NCBI RefSeq assembly: GCF_902499335.1
Contig: NZ_CABVQK010000001.1
Span: forward strand, 744,001 to 808,000
DNA length: 64,000 nt
Direction of reading: 5' to 3'
Source: Burkholderia lata
GTDB taxonomy: Bacteria > Pseudomonadota > Gammaproteobacteria > Burkholderiales > Burkholderiaceae
The first letter of the stretch is position 1. Each line of letters begins with the position of its first letter. The notes under the pieces are model-generated. The model was not told the DNA's origin, searched no databases, and worked only from the letters and a program-made list of their open reading frames with translations. Positions 9,668-17,681 of this stretch are shown here, in pieces. A program made the translations under genes and the position numbers.

Positions 9668-10549
9668 TCACGCGAATACGGACCGATTCTTGGCGACGAA
9701 CTGCTGGACCGACAGCGGCGGCTTCCCGGTGATTGTCTCGACGACATCGTTGGTGCCCGAGAAAATGCCGTCGCGGTAGTTCTGCGCGACTTCGACCAGA
9801 TGCTGCGTGAGGAACGGCGGAAACTTGTAAAGGGTTTCCATCTTGATTCGGAATTCCTCGATGGAAGTCGGCGCGTACTCGATCCGGGTGCCGAGAACCT
9901 CGCTCATCGCTGCTGCAATCTCGACATGGTTCATCTCGACGGGGCCGTGGAGCGTGTAGGTCTTGCCCTCGTGGCCTGCGGGGTTGGCGAGGAGATGCGC
10001 GATGACGCGCCCCTGATCGTCGGAGGCGATGGGCGCGTGACGGCCGTTGCCAAACGGAAATTCAATCTTCCTCGTGGCCCGGATTTCCTTTGCAAAATGC
10101 GGATAGACGAGCCAATCGGCGAAGAAGGTGGGGCGCAAATGGGTAGTCGCGACATCCGACCAATCAAAGACCTGTTCGGAAACCCAGTGATCCTGTGCCG
10201 CGTGGCTCGCCGACTCCCGGCGTGCGGAAATCTGCGACATGTTGACGATCGCCGAGACGCCCGCCTCCTTTGCTGCCTGCGCGAAATAGGCCGCGGCCCC
10301 GATGATTCCCGGCGCGATCGGATGAAGGAAATAGGCTGACCGGATTCCTTCCATCGCTGCCCGAATGTCGTTGATGTCGGTGAAGTCCCCCACCGCGATT
10401 TCGACACCGCGCCGCCTCAGGGCGGCCGCTCGGTCGTCATCCGTGCGCACATATGCCCGCACGCGTTTGCCCATCTTGAGCAGTTCGTCAATGGCAATAC
10501 CTCCGGTCCGTCCGGTTGCACCGCTCACAAGAATTTCGGCCTCGTTCAT
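9668..10549 (-). CDS. NmrA-family NAD(P)-binding protein
   Basis: A 293-aa atypical SDR/NmrA protein. The N-terminal Rossmann motif is GATGRTGG, followed by RAYVRTDDD, as in redox-sensing NmrA-like proteins and quinone reductases such as QorB. No YxxxK pair is evident, as is usual for NmrA. It is first in the operon, directly behind a promoter with two palindromes, so its expression is probably held down by the downstream MarR protein. It may sense NAD(P)H or reduce quinones; neither is shown by the sequence. Confidence 0.85.
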   Translation of the reverse strand: MNEAEILVSGATGRTGGIAIDELLKMGKRVRAYVRTDDDRAAALRRRGVEIAVGDFTDINDIRAAMEGIRSAYFLHPIAPGIIGAAAYFAQAAKEAGVSAIVNMSQISARRESASHAAQDHWVSEQVFDWSDVATTHLRPTFFADWLVYPHFAKEIRATRKIEFPFGNGRHAPIASDDQGRVIAHLLANPAGHEGKTYTLHGPVEMNHVEIAAAMSEVLGTRIEYAPTSIEEFRIKMETLYKFPPFLTQHLVEVAQNYRDGIFSGTNDVVETITGKPPLSVQQFVAKNRSVFA

Positions 10550-10572
10550 CGCTTCGCTCCGTTCGAAAATGA

Positions 10573-10584
10573 GAGCATATGCTC
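10573..10584. promoter_or_regulatory. Palindromic operator 1 of the NmrA operon
   Basis: GAGCATATGCTC is a perfect 12-bp palindrome lying between the predicted -10 box and the NmrA start codon, where a bound repressor would block transcription. Confidence 0.6.
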
Positions 10585-10594
10585 CCTTGAGGCA

Positions 10595-10623
10595 AAGATA
10601 GGAGCATGCGCTCTCATTGTCAA
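10595..10623 (-). promoter_or_regulatory. Sigma70-type promoter of the NmrA operon with embedded operator 2
   Basis: On the minus strand a consensus -35 box TTGACA (10618-10623) and a -10 box TATCTT (10595-10600) are separated by exactly 17 bp. The spacer holds the near-palindrome GAGCGCATGCTC (10602-10613). Operators 1 and 2 are also reverse complements of each other over 17 bp with two mismatches. This is a textbook layout for MarR-type repression. Confidence 0.65.
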
Positions 10624-10847
10624 GTTTTTCTGGTTCATGGCACCCGGAGGAACACCCCGCTCAATTCGAGCCCGTGGCATTGCGGACACAAGCGAACGAC
10701 TTGAAATGGCCGAACTGAGTCAGCCGATCTGACGCGGCCGACTTGATCTAGTCCAATCTTTTACAAGGGAGGGATCATTGCCCGCCCTTTTCAGTCGGTA
10801 CGGCGACGACGAGAATCCATCGTCTAACGGCCGCTCCCCGGTGAATT

Positions 10848-11180
10848 TCAGGAGGCGGCCGAACCGCCCCGAACGAAATGATGCTCCACCCTCGTGCGGA
10901 GTACGCCATCAAGCGCGGCAAGGCGTTCGCGCAGCCGAACCGCTTGTCCTTCCGTCATTTCCCCGAGAACGATCTTTTGCTCGAGAACGTCACCACAGCG
11001 GGTGATGGCCCAACGGTCGACCGTGGCGGTTTCACCTTCGAGTACGGCAGCCGCGGTCGAGACGATGCCTGGATTCCGTCTCGATACGAGATGAACCGTG
11101 TGGGTCAGCGTGAAACCAGGGAGGTAGTGTGACCAGTCTTCACAGACTGTCGGACAGGAAGCAGAGGTAGCTTGACGCAT
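10848..11180 (-). CDS. Small protein with ACT-like domain
   Basis: A 110-aa protein; ATG 11180 is chosen because CCGGAG stands just before it. After ~20 residues the pattern HTVHLVSRRNPGIVSTAAAVL, strand, turn, strand, long helix (EGQAVRLRERLAAL) and final strand fits the beta-alpha-beta-beta-alpha-beta plan of ACT domains, which bind amino acids. There is no enzyme domain, so it may be a stand-alone sensor. It lies downstream of, and on the same strand as, the sensor kinase at 11478-12830 with ~300 bp between them. The ACT assignment is from pattern only. Confidence 0.5.
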   Translation of the reverse strand: MRQATSASCPTVCEDWSHYLPGFTLTHTVHLVSRRNPGIVSTAAAVLEGETATVDRWAITRCGDVLEQKIVLGEMTEGQAVRLRERLAALDGVLRTRVEHHFVRGGSAAS

Positions 11181-11477
11181 GGTTGCTCCGGATGAGTGGT
11201 TATCGAACCGGTGCCAGCCATGCTGCTCCCGTTTCGTTGCCGTAAATCGGCCGCATCGCCTCAAAGGCGTCCACCTTGCCCGGGAGGGCAGGTTGGCGTC
11301 GGAAAGTCCGACTCTGGATGCTTGACTTCTCACGTTCGACATTCCGAACGTTGGTTCATTATACCGAAAAATCGATGCCGGACAAGGAACCCCGGGAAAG
11401 CCACACTTCGACCGGGCGGAGCCTTCGATCCGGCCCTTGTACTGTGGGAGCCCGGCCACGCACGACAACCGTGCAGA

Positions 11478-12830
11478 CTAAAACCAGACGCTGAACCGCG
11501 TCCCCGTGGCCAGCACATCGACCGTCAGTTTCCATTGATGGGCCACGGCAATCTCCTTGCAGATTGCCAGCCCGAGACCGGCACCGTCATACAGTGAATC
11601 CGGCGCGCGCCAGTATCGGTCGAAGAGCAACGGAAGATGCTCCCGCTGAATACCCGGCCCTTCATCGTCGACATGAATCGCCGTCTCAAGAACGGTCAGC
11701 ACGACGACGCCGTCCGACGGTGACGCGTTGATCGCATTCTCGAGGATGTTCTTGAGCAGGATGAAAAGCCCCCCTTCATCAGCCCGTATGGGTGTCGCGG
11801 ATTCGCGCGCTTCGATATGGAGCTTCACCTGCTTCGCATCGGCTTTGCCGGCGAGCAAGCTCACGACGTCTCGCGCGACGTCGACGCCGTTCACGTCGCC
11901 GAAGCTGAAGTTCTGCGCTTCGCTGACTTCGGCCAGATGCAGCAGTTGCTTGACCTGCCGGGCCATCAGGTCGATCTCGCGAAGCAGGAGCGCCTTCTGC
12001 CTGATGTCGGGCTGCAACTCGATCTGGCCTCTGACCAGCGTGAGCGGTGTCTGCAACTCATGCGCGGCGTCGGCAAGAAACTGCTGCTGGACGGCGAAGC
12101 CGTTCTCGAGCCGGGTCAGCGCATCGTTGAACGCATCGATCAGCGGCTTGATCTCGCTGGGAATACCGTTCGAAGACAGCCGCGTCTTCAGGTTGCGCGG
12201 CTCGATGCCCCTCGCGGCACGCGATACCTCCCGTAACGGCTTCAGCACGCGGCTGATCGTCAACGGAAGCGTCAGTCCGAAAATGATGGTCGCAATGACC
12301 AGCACAATTCCGACGGTCTTCGGTATCGGATCGATTCTCGACATGATGAGCGCATCGAGAAGCTGCCTGCTTTGCGCCACCTGCACGTAATAGACGACGC
12401 TCCCGTTCGATGCGCGCTGCGTGGCGACCAAATACGCATTGCCGTCGATCGTGGTGGGCACCACCTTGCCGGCCGCCTTCGCAAGATCCTCCGTCAACCA
12501 CGGCCGATTGCCGTTCGACGGCACCGAGGCCAGTAACGGCTTCCCCGTCGCATCGAGCACGCGATACTTCACCTCCGTCGGCAAGAGCCGGAACATCAGC
12601 GCGGGGCGCTCGCCCAATCGCACCGATACCGGACGCCCGTCGGCGTCGAAGCTCAATCCGGCCTCGATATGACGGATGCTCTCCATCTGCTGCCGCCGCC
12701 CGAAGAATTCCGGATATCGATCGAGGACATACATTGACAGCAAGGACAGCAGCGCCAGGCTGATGGCGAACGCAACGACGTTGGTCACCCACAGACGCGT
12801 CGACAGGCGTCGAATCCAATGATGGAACAT
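11478..12830 (-). CDS. Two-component sensor histidine kinase
   Basis: A 450-aa inner-membrane kinase. A first transmembrane segment lies near residues 15-35, a periplasmic domain extends to about 155, and a second segment precedes HAMP. The dimerisation H-box HELQTPLTLVRGQ, N-box NILENAINASP, and G-boxes DDEGPGI and GAGLGLAICKE are all present. ATG 12830 is preferred; a TTG nine codons upstream is possible. It follows the response regulator by 48 bp in the same operon. The signal is unknown; coupling to MipA/OmpV suggests an envelope or cationic-compound stimulus. Confidence 0.9.
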   Translation of the reverse strand: MFHHWIRRLSTRLWVTNVVAFAISLALLSLLSMYVLDRYPEFFGRRQQMESIRHIEAGLSFDADGRPVSVRLGERPALMFRLLPTEVKYRVLDATGKPLLASVPSNGNRPWLTEDLAKAAGKVVPTTIDGNAYLVATQRASNGSVVYYVQVAQSRQLLDALIMSRIDPIPKTVGIVLVIATIIFGLTLPLTISRVLKPLREVSRAARGIEPRNLKTRLSSNGIPSEIKPLIDAFNDALTRLENGFAVQQQFLADAAHELQTPLTLVRGQIELQPDIRQKALLLREIDLMARQVKQLLHLAEVSEAQNFSFGDVNGVDVARDVVSLLAGKADAKQVKLHIEARESATPIRADEGGLFILLKNILENAINASPSDGVVVLTVLETAIHVDDEGPGIQREHLPLLFDRYWRAPDSLYDGAGLGLAICKEIAVAHQWKLTVDVLATGTRFSVWF

Positions 12831-12878
12831 GGTCGCTTTCTTACCCTGAAGCGGCAACGAGCAAAGCGCGGCGAAGCG

Positions 12879-13565
12879 TCATGCGTCCCGCAGCGCGAAG
12901 CCGGCACCCCGGATATTGGTCAGTCGCATGGTTGCACCAATTGAAGCCAGCTTCTTGCGCAAGCGGTGCACGGTCACCTCGAGCGCATTCGGCGTGACCG
13001 CCTCCCCGAGCCCCCATGCGGCATGCTCGAGTATCGAATGACGTACCGTGCGGCCTGCGGCTTCGATCAGGCAAAGCATGACCTGCAGTTCGGCCGGCGC
13101 AAGCAGTACCGTCCGGTCGCCGCAGCGCATCGCGCGCTGTGGCGGGTCCACGGACACATCCGCGAACGACGCGACGAGCGCCGTCAGCAACACCGGGCGC
13201 CGCATCAGCGTGCGCACGCGGGCGACGAGTTCGCTCATTTCGAACGGCTTGGTCACGTAGTCGTCAGCCCCGCTTTCGAGTCCGTCGATGCGGTCATGCA
13301 GCGCGTCACGCGCCGTCAGCATCAGGCAAGGCGTCATGCGTCCTGCCGCGCGCAGTGTCCGCAGGAACGCCAGCCCCTCTCCGTCGGGCAATCCGCGGTC
13401 GATGATCAGCAACGCGTAGTCGGCCCGGTCGACACCGTAAGCGGCTTCCCGGACATTGCCGAACAGGTCGGATTCGATTCCCGCAGCGGCCAATGCCTGG
13501 GACAACAGGTCGGCGAGGCGCTGATGATCCTCGACAATCGCCACTCTTGGCATACTCGTACTCAC
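12879..13565 (-). CDS. OmpR-family response regulator
   Basis: A 228-aa response regulator (224 aa if ATG 13553 is used). The receiver domain has the acidic pocket VEDH, the phosphorylated Asp in LLIIDRGLPDGEG, and the conserved Lys in VTKPFEMSE. The C-terminal winged helix ends in RLTNIRGAGFAL. The GTG at 13565 overlaps the mipA stop (GTGA), which argues for translational coupling. It pairs with the adjacent kinase; the repeats at 14450-14505 are its likely target sites. Confidence 0.9.
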   Translation of the reverse strand: MSTSMPRVAIVEDHQRLADLLSQALAAAGIESDLFGNVREAAYGVDRADYALLIIDRGLPDGEGLAFLRTLRAAGRMTPCLMLTARDALHDRIDGLESGADDYVTKPFEMSELVARVRTLMRRPVLLTALVASFADVSVDPPQRAMRCGDRTVLLAPAELQVMLCLIEAAGRTVRHSILEHAAWGLGEAVTPNALEVTVHRLRKKLASIGATMRLTNIRGAGFALRDA

Positions 13566-14380
13566 TTGAACCGATACATGTAGCCCACTCTGGCTTCGGG
13601 AACGAACCGTCTTCCAACGATCGGACTGTCCGCGATGGCGTCGCCGAGACGCGACACGCCAACATCCAGAAAAATCGTCTGCTGCTTCGTCGGCCGGTAG
13701 TCGATACGGGTGCCGACCGACACGTTCACTGTCGAACCCGCGCTGTAGGCGGCGCGCCCGGCGCGCGCCTCCGATGGTCGCACGCCGTAATAGTAGTCGA
13801 CGTATTTGTCGCTCAGCCATTCCGCGCCGACATGCGGCGCGATCGAGAACTGGCCGAAAGCAAACGCCTTCTCGAAGCCGATTTTCGCGCGCTCGCCCTT
13901 GTTTCCGCCGAACAGGAACGTGCCCGACAACGTACCGAACCCGGTGCCCCATGACAGTGCAGGCCCGTACCAGAACGCGCCCTTGCGATTTTCCATGCCG
14001 TTCAGGATCGGTGCGTCCGAGCCCTTGTATCCGTCGAAAAGCGAGAACTGGCCACGAAGCGCGACGCTGACGCCGCTCCAGCTTCCGATTTTCAGGTCGG
14101 CCGTGGTACCGACGGCCTGTACCCATTTGTTGTCGAAATAGACCAGCGGAAACGGCAACACTCGGTTGCTATCGCCTTGGTAGACCGACGGCGCGATGCC
14201 GACTCCGGCACCCAATCCCCAATGCGTCACATTCGTCGCGTTGTTGAGGATGGTCAGCCCCGAATTATCGGAATCGGGCGGGATCATGCCTTCGTCCGCC
14301 CAAGCGGAAGCAGACGAAAATGCGAATGAAGCGGCAAGCAGCAATAACGGAAGTTCGCGGCGGGAGGCTATTTTCACCAT
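13562..14380 (-). CDS. MipA/OmpV-family outer-membrane protein
   Basis: A 272-aa beta-barrel precursor. A signal peptide (RRELPLLLLAAS to SAWADEG) is followed by alternating amphipathic strands with ALRGQFSLF and GYMYRFK at the C terminus; terminal aromatics are typical for outer-membrane insertion. The MipA/OmpV family is a scaffold or porin-like barrel, often controlled by a linked two-component system, as here. ATG 14380 is six bases after AGGA; ATG 14383 is an alternative. It is the first gene of the operon with the response regulator and kinase. Confidence 0.87.
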   Translation of the reverse strand: MVKIASRRELPLLLLAASFAFSSASAWADEGMIPPDSDNSGLTILNNATNVTHWGLGAGVGIAPSVYQGDSNRVLPFPLVYFDNKWVQAVGTTADLKIGSWSGVSVALRGQFSLFDGYKGSDAPILNGMENRKGAFWYGPALSWGTGFGTLSGTFLFGGNKGERAKIGFEKAFAFGQFSIAPHVGAEWLSDKYVDYYYGVRPSEARAGRAAYSAGSTVNVSVGTRIDYRPTKQQTIFLDVGVSRLGDAIADSPIVGRRFVPEARVGYMYRFK

Positions 14381-14449
14381 CATTTTCCTGGAGTCGACGA
14401 TCGAAACGGGGGCTACTGTAGGACCAGTCGACTTACCGCTCACTTACCA

Positions 14450-14505
14450 GGAAAATATCGTCGTGCTGCACACCCTGCGGGAAATATCGGTGACGGGAAA
14501 TATCG
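14450..14505. repeat. Three direct repeats of GGRAAATATCG upstream of mipA
   Basis: The motif occurs at 14450-14460 (GGAAAATATCG), 14479-14489 and 14495-14505 (both GGGAAATATCG), 70-125 bp before the mipA start and in the same orientation. OmpR-type regulators bind tandem direct repeats, so this is a plausible autoregulatory site of the downstream response regulator. It also lies just after the porin stop codon. Confidence 0.55.
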
Positions 14506-14561
14506 ACGCAGGGCGAGCATGTGCCGCCCTGCGCTCTTGAAGAACGGGGCCCCGCACCCCG

Positions 14562-15650
14562 TCAAAACACCGTATGCAACCCCACCCGTGCCACCGTCTG
14601 ACTGGCTGAACTCGAAGCCCCATTCGGATCCAGCACGCCATTGACCTGCGCATTCGCGCCGCTGTTCGCCCGCTGGTAATCCGCCGACACATAAACCATC
14701 GTCCGCTTCGAGAACAGGTACTGAAGCGCGACACTGACCTGATGCGCGTGGTTGTTGTTCACCGCCTCGTTGCCTTTCATGTACATGTACTTCGCGCCCA
14801 GCACGATATCCGGCCTGACGTGCCACAATCCGCCCGCTTCGCCCATCCACACGCCAGCATCGTTGAACGAATTGCGCACGGTGGTCATCAGCGCATTCGC
14901 GGTGACGACGCCAAAGTCGTAGTGCATCCCGACGCCCCAGTTGCGCACGCTGGTGGACGGCACGCCCGGCGCGGGGCCGTATTTCTCGTTCGTGTATGCC
15001 GCGCCCACACCGAACGGCCCCGCCTCATAGTTCAGCCCGGCGCTGACGGCATTGTCTGCACCCACCGAGCCTGCCACGCCGCCGAACGCATACATCGCGC
15101 CGCCAGAAAATCCCGAAACCGTCGGCGAACTGTACTTGACCGAATTCGCGATCGGCTTGCTGCCTGCGGTGCGATCCCAATCGAATGCACCGGTCGGATT
15201 GTCCGGAAGCGCGAGCCGCTGGAACGGGCCATTGCGAAAACCGTACAGCCCCGAGATATCCCGTGAAATCGCGTTGTTCTTTGAAAACAGCGAATCCACC
15301 ATGAAGTCGTATTGATTGCCCAGCGTGACGCTGCCGAACCGGTTGCTTTCAAGGCCGACATACGCATTGCGCCCGAAAATCCCGGTCCCGATGATGCTGC
15401 CGTTCGCCATCGAAAACTGGTTCACGAGCGCGAACGTCGCACGATATCCGCCACCGAGATCCTCCGTGCCGCGAAAGCCGAACAGATTGGGCGCGAATAT
15501 GCCATCGTCGAACTTGACGTTCTTTCCGCCGCCCTCGTTGCTGACATAGGAGATGCCGGCGTCGATCAGCCCGAACATCGTCACGCTGCTCTGCGCCCAT
15601 GCGCCCTGCGCCAAGGCGAGAATCGCCACTGCTCCAAACCTGAGTTTCAT
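14562..15650 (-). CDS. Gram-negative porin (OmpC-like)
   Basis: A 362-aa trimeric-porin precursor of the Burkholderia type. The signal peptide ends in GAWAQ, followed by the hallmark SSVTMFGLIDAGI; the C terminus ends in VGLHTVF with the terminal Phe needed for assembly. GGAGACGAA precedes ATG 15650. It closes the minus-strand hydroquinone cluster and may admit the aromatic substrate; its 5' region holds three inverted repeats (15687-15810), suggesting separate control. Confidence 0.92.
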   Translation of the reverse strand: MKLRFGAVAILALAQGAWAQSSVTMFGLIDAGISYVSNEGGGKNVKFDDGIFAPNLFGFRGTEDLGGGYRATFALVNQFSMANGSIIGTGIFGRNAYVGLESNRFGSVTLGNQYDFMVDSLFSKNNAISRDISGLYGFRNGPFQRLALPDNPTGAFDWDRTAGSKPIANSVKYSSPTVSGFSGGAMYAFGGVAGSVGADNAVSAGLNYEAGPFGVGAAYTNEKYGPAPGVPSTSVRNWGVGMHYDFGVVTANALMTTVRNSFNDAGVWMGEAGGLWHVRPDIVLGAKYMYMKGNEAVNNNHAHQVSVALQYLFSKRTMVYVSADYQRANSGANAQVNGVLDPNGASSSASQTVARVGLHTVF

Positions 15651-15686
15651 TTCGTCTCCGTCTTTTTTATGAAAATGCGAGGCCGC

Positions 15687-15706
15687 CACCTGCTACGTGG
15701 CAGGTG
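15687..15706. repeat. Inverted repeat in porin leader (CACCTGC/GCAGGTG)
   Basis: Perfect 7-bp arms around a 6-base loop, about 40 bp upstream of the porin ATG. It could be a hairpin in the leader RNA or an operator; it shares the CAGGTG core with the repeat at 15741. Confidence 0.45.
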
Positions 15707-15740
15707 CTCGCTCGATGCTGCACAAGGAATCGTCTTCGTT

Positions 15741-15764
15741 CAGGTGTCCATTACCAGACACCTG
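15741..15764. repeat. Inverted repeat upstream of porin (CAGGTGTC/GACACCTG)
   Basis: Perfect 8-bp arms separated by 8 bases, in the intergenic region between the Rieske gene and the porin. The half-site contains CAGGTG as in the neighbouring repeat, suggesting binding sites for one regulator. Confidence 0.5.
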
Positions 15765-15792
15765 AAATATGATTAGCTTTACTGATTGATTA

Positions 15793-15810
15793 ATACGATA
15801 AACGTCGTAT
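15793..15810. repeat. Inverted repeat upstream of porin (ATACGA/TCGTAT)
   Basis: Perfect 6-bp arms around a 6-base centre in an AT-rich patch between the Rieske stop and the porin. Possible operator; no regulator can be assigned. Confidence 0.4.
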
Positions 15811-15846
15811 CAACCGGCCCTGCTCGCACTCATTGAAACACCAGAA

Positions 15847-16182
15847 TCAAGCGCCCCGATAGATAACCCACGCTGCTGAATCCACCTCGACAGCCACGGC
15901 CTCCAGCGCCGAGCCCGAGCACGGCCCATCGATACACGCGCCGTCATCGAACCGGAACAACGCGCTGTGATGGGCACACATCAATACCTGCGACCGGTAA
16001 CAGGAAACGCTACCCGGTACGAAATCGAGCGGCACCGAGAAGTGCGGGCAACGATTCACATAGGCCCATACCTGCTCGCCGCGTCTCACGACGATCACGG
16101 GACGCCCGATGCATGCTTCATCGACGACCCGCGCGCCGCCGTCGGGCACATCGGAAAAGTGGCAGAGTTGTCGTGCTTCCAT
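15847..16182 (-). CDS. Rieske [2Fe-2S] ferredoxin
   Basis: A 111-aa single-domain Rieske protein. The cluster-binding signature is CPHF (about residue 46) and CAHHSALF (about residue 69), giving the Cys-His and Cys-His-His pattern. Such ferredoxins feed electrons to ring-hydroxylating oxygenases or reactivate extradiol-type iron enzymes. It starts three bases after the YciI-like stop, so both are co-translated. No Rieske oxygenase is encoded nearby, so here it may maintain the ferrous dioxygenase; that is inference. Confidence 0.88.
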   Translation of the reverse strand: MEARQLCHFSDVPDGGARVVDEACIGRPVIVVRRGEQVWAYVNRCPHFSVPLDFVPGSVSCYRSQVLMCAHHSALFRFDDGACIDGPCSGSALEAVAVEVDSAAWVIYRGA

Positions 16183-16185
16183 GAT

Positions 16186-16497
16186 TCACACTCGCTGCTC
16201 GGGGTTGCCGAGGCTCCAGTCCCACGGACGCACTTCCACGTGCGAGAACAGCCCTTCCTTCACGTACGGGTCGTTGCCGATGAACTGCATCACCGCCTGA
16301 ATGTCGTCCGCCTCCACGACAAGCAGCGTGCCGTTCATCGCATCGCCGTGCGGGTCGAGCGTCGGGCCGCCGAGCCGCACCACCACACCGTGCTGGTCGG
16401 CCGAGCGCAGGTAAGTCCGGTGAACCGGCCGCACGCGATCGCGCACGTCGCGCATGCCGGGCTGGTCCGTCGCAAACACCGCAAAGAATCGAGCCAT
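16186..16497 (-). CDS. YciI-like family protein
   Basis: A 103-aa protein with the ferredoxin-like alpha/beta fold pattern of YciI: starting MARFFAVFATDQPG, a conserved His in RPVHRTYL, GPTLDP with the Asp, and the terminal WDWSLGNPE. YciI domains often serve as small lactone/chloromuconolactone-type hydrolases or helpers in aromatic degradation. It lies between maleylacetate reductase and the Rieske gene in the same direction, so a role in clearing a pathway side product is plausible but unproven. Confidence 0.8.
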   Translation of the reverse strand: MARFFAVFATDQPGMRDVRDRVRPVHRTYLRSADQHGVVVRLGGPTLDPHGDAMNGTLLVVEADDIQAVMQFIGNDPYVKEGLFSHVEVRPWDWSLGNPEQRV

Positions 16498-16605
16498 GGC
16501 GGTCAGCTCCGATCGAAGACGAAGCGGGATGTCACTTCGCCGTGCAAGCCGTTCAGGCTGATCTGGTCAGTTATCACGTCTTTCTCCGTTGGCGCATCCG
16601 GCCGC

Positions 16606-17673
16606 TCATTGCGGCGCGCGCCCTTCCCACGCGTGCTGCAGCAGCGCGCGAATCGCCGCGCGTTCGATCGGCCGCGGATTCGCATATGGGTTACGGCACG
16701 CGAGATCGGCCGCTTCGTCGAGGCCCGCCTCCGGCATCCCGATATCGGCAAGCGCCGGCGCGATGCCGAGCCGCGCGTTCAACGCGAACAGCAACGGGCC
16801 GGCTTCGGCCGCGTCGCTCCCGCCCAGCGCACGCGCCACGCGGCGCAGCGCCTCGGGCGCGGCGGCGTGGTTGTAGTGCGCGGTATGCGGCAGCATCGCC
16901 GCATGCGTCTGCGCGTGCGGCAGGTTGAAAGTGCCGCCGAGCGTGTGGCACAGCTTGTGGTGCAGCGCCATGCCAACCGCGCCCAGGCAGGTTCCCGCAA
17001 GCCACGCGCCGTACAACGCGCGGCTGCGCGCCTCGCGGTTCCCCGGATCGCGCACCACGACGGGCAGCGCTTCGCCGAGCGCGCGGATCGATTCTTCCGC
17101 CATCAGGCTGATCACCGGGTTCGCGTCTTCCGCATAGAGCGCCTCGACGGCATGCGCCATCGCATTGATGCCCGATGCCGCCGAAATGTCCGGCGGCAGC
17201 GTCAACGTCAGCGACGGGTCGTAAATCACCGTACGCGGCAGCACGCGCGCATCGCGCCCGGTGCGCTTCAGCCGGCCCTCCGTGAGTCCGAAAATCGGCG
17301 TCATCTCCGAGCCGGCATATGTCGTCGGCACGGCCAGGATCGGCAGTACCGATTCGAGCGCAATCGCCTTGCCCAGCCCGATCGTCGATCCGCCGCCGAT
17401 CGCGACGCAGCAGTCCGCGTCCAGCCCGCCGGCCATCTCGCGCGCCGCATGCGCGACCTCGACCGGCACGTGCATGACCGCCTGCGCGCAGATGCCGGCC
17501 GCACGCTCGCCCAGGATCGCCTCCACACGCTCGGCGAGCGGCCGCTGCTCGGGCGTGGACAGGATCAGCGCGCGGCGGGCGCCGAGCGTCGACAGCTCGT
17601 CCGGCAGCCTGTCGAGCGCGCCCCATTCGAACACCACGCGGGAAGGGGTGCCCTGATAGACGAAGCGATCCAT
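16606..17673 (-). CDS. Maleylacetate reductase
   Basis: A 355-aa iron-alcohol-dehydrogenase-superfamily enzyme that reduces maleylacetate to beta-ketoadipate with NAD(P)H, the last step of this pathway (PnpF/HapF type). The nucleotide loop GGGSTIGLGKAIA lies near residue 95, the family segment PTTYAGSEMTPIFG follows, and HHKLCHTLGG with HAQTHA supplies the metal/substrate histidines. ATG 17673 is eight bases from the preceding dehydrogenase stop. Length is normal. Confidence 0.93.
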   Translation of the reverse strand: MDRFVYQGTPSRVVFEWGALDRLPDELSTLGARRALILSTPEQRPLAERVEAILGERAAGICAQAVMHVPVEVAHAAREMAGGLDADCCVAIGGGSTIGLGKAIALESVLPILAVPTTYAGSEMTPIFGLTEGRLKRTGRDARVLPRTVIYDPSLTLTLPPDISAASGINAMAHAVEALYAEDANPVISLMAEESIRALGEALPVVVRDPGNREARSRALYGAWLAGTCLGAVGMALHHKLCHTLGGTFNLPHAQTHAAMLPHTAHYNHAAAPEALRRVARALGGSDAAEAGPLLFALNARLGIAPALADIGMPEAGLDEAADLACRNPYANPRPIERAAIRALLQHAWEGRAPQ

Positions 17674-17681
17674 GGCGAACC

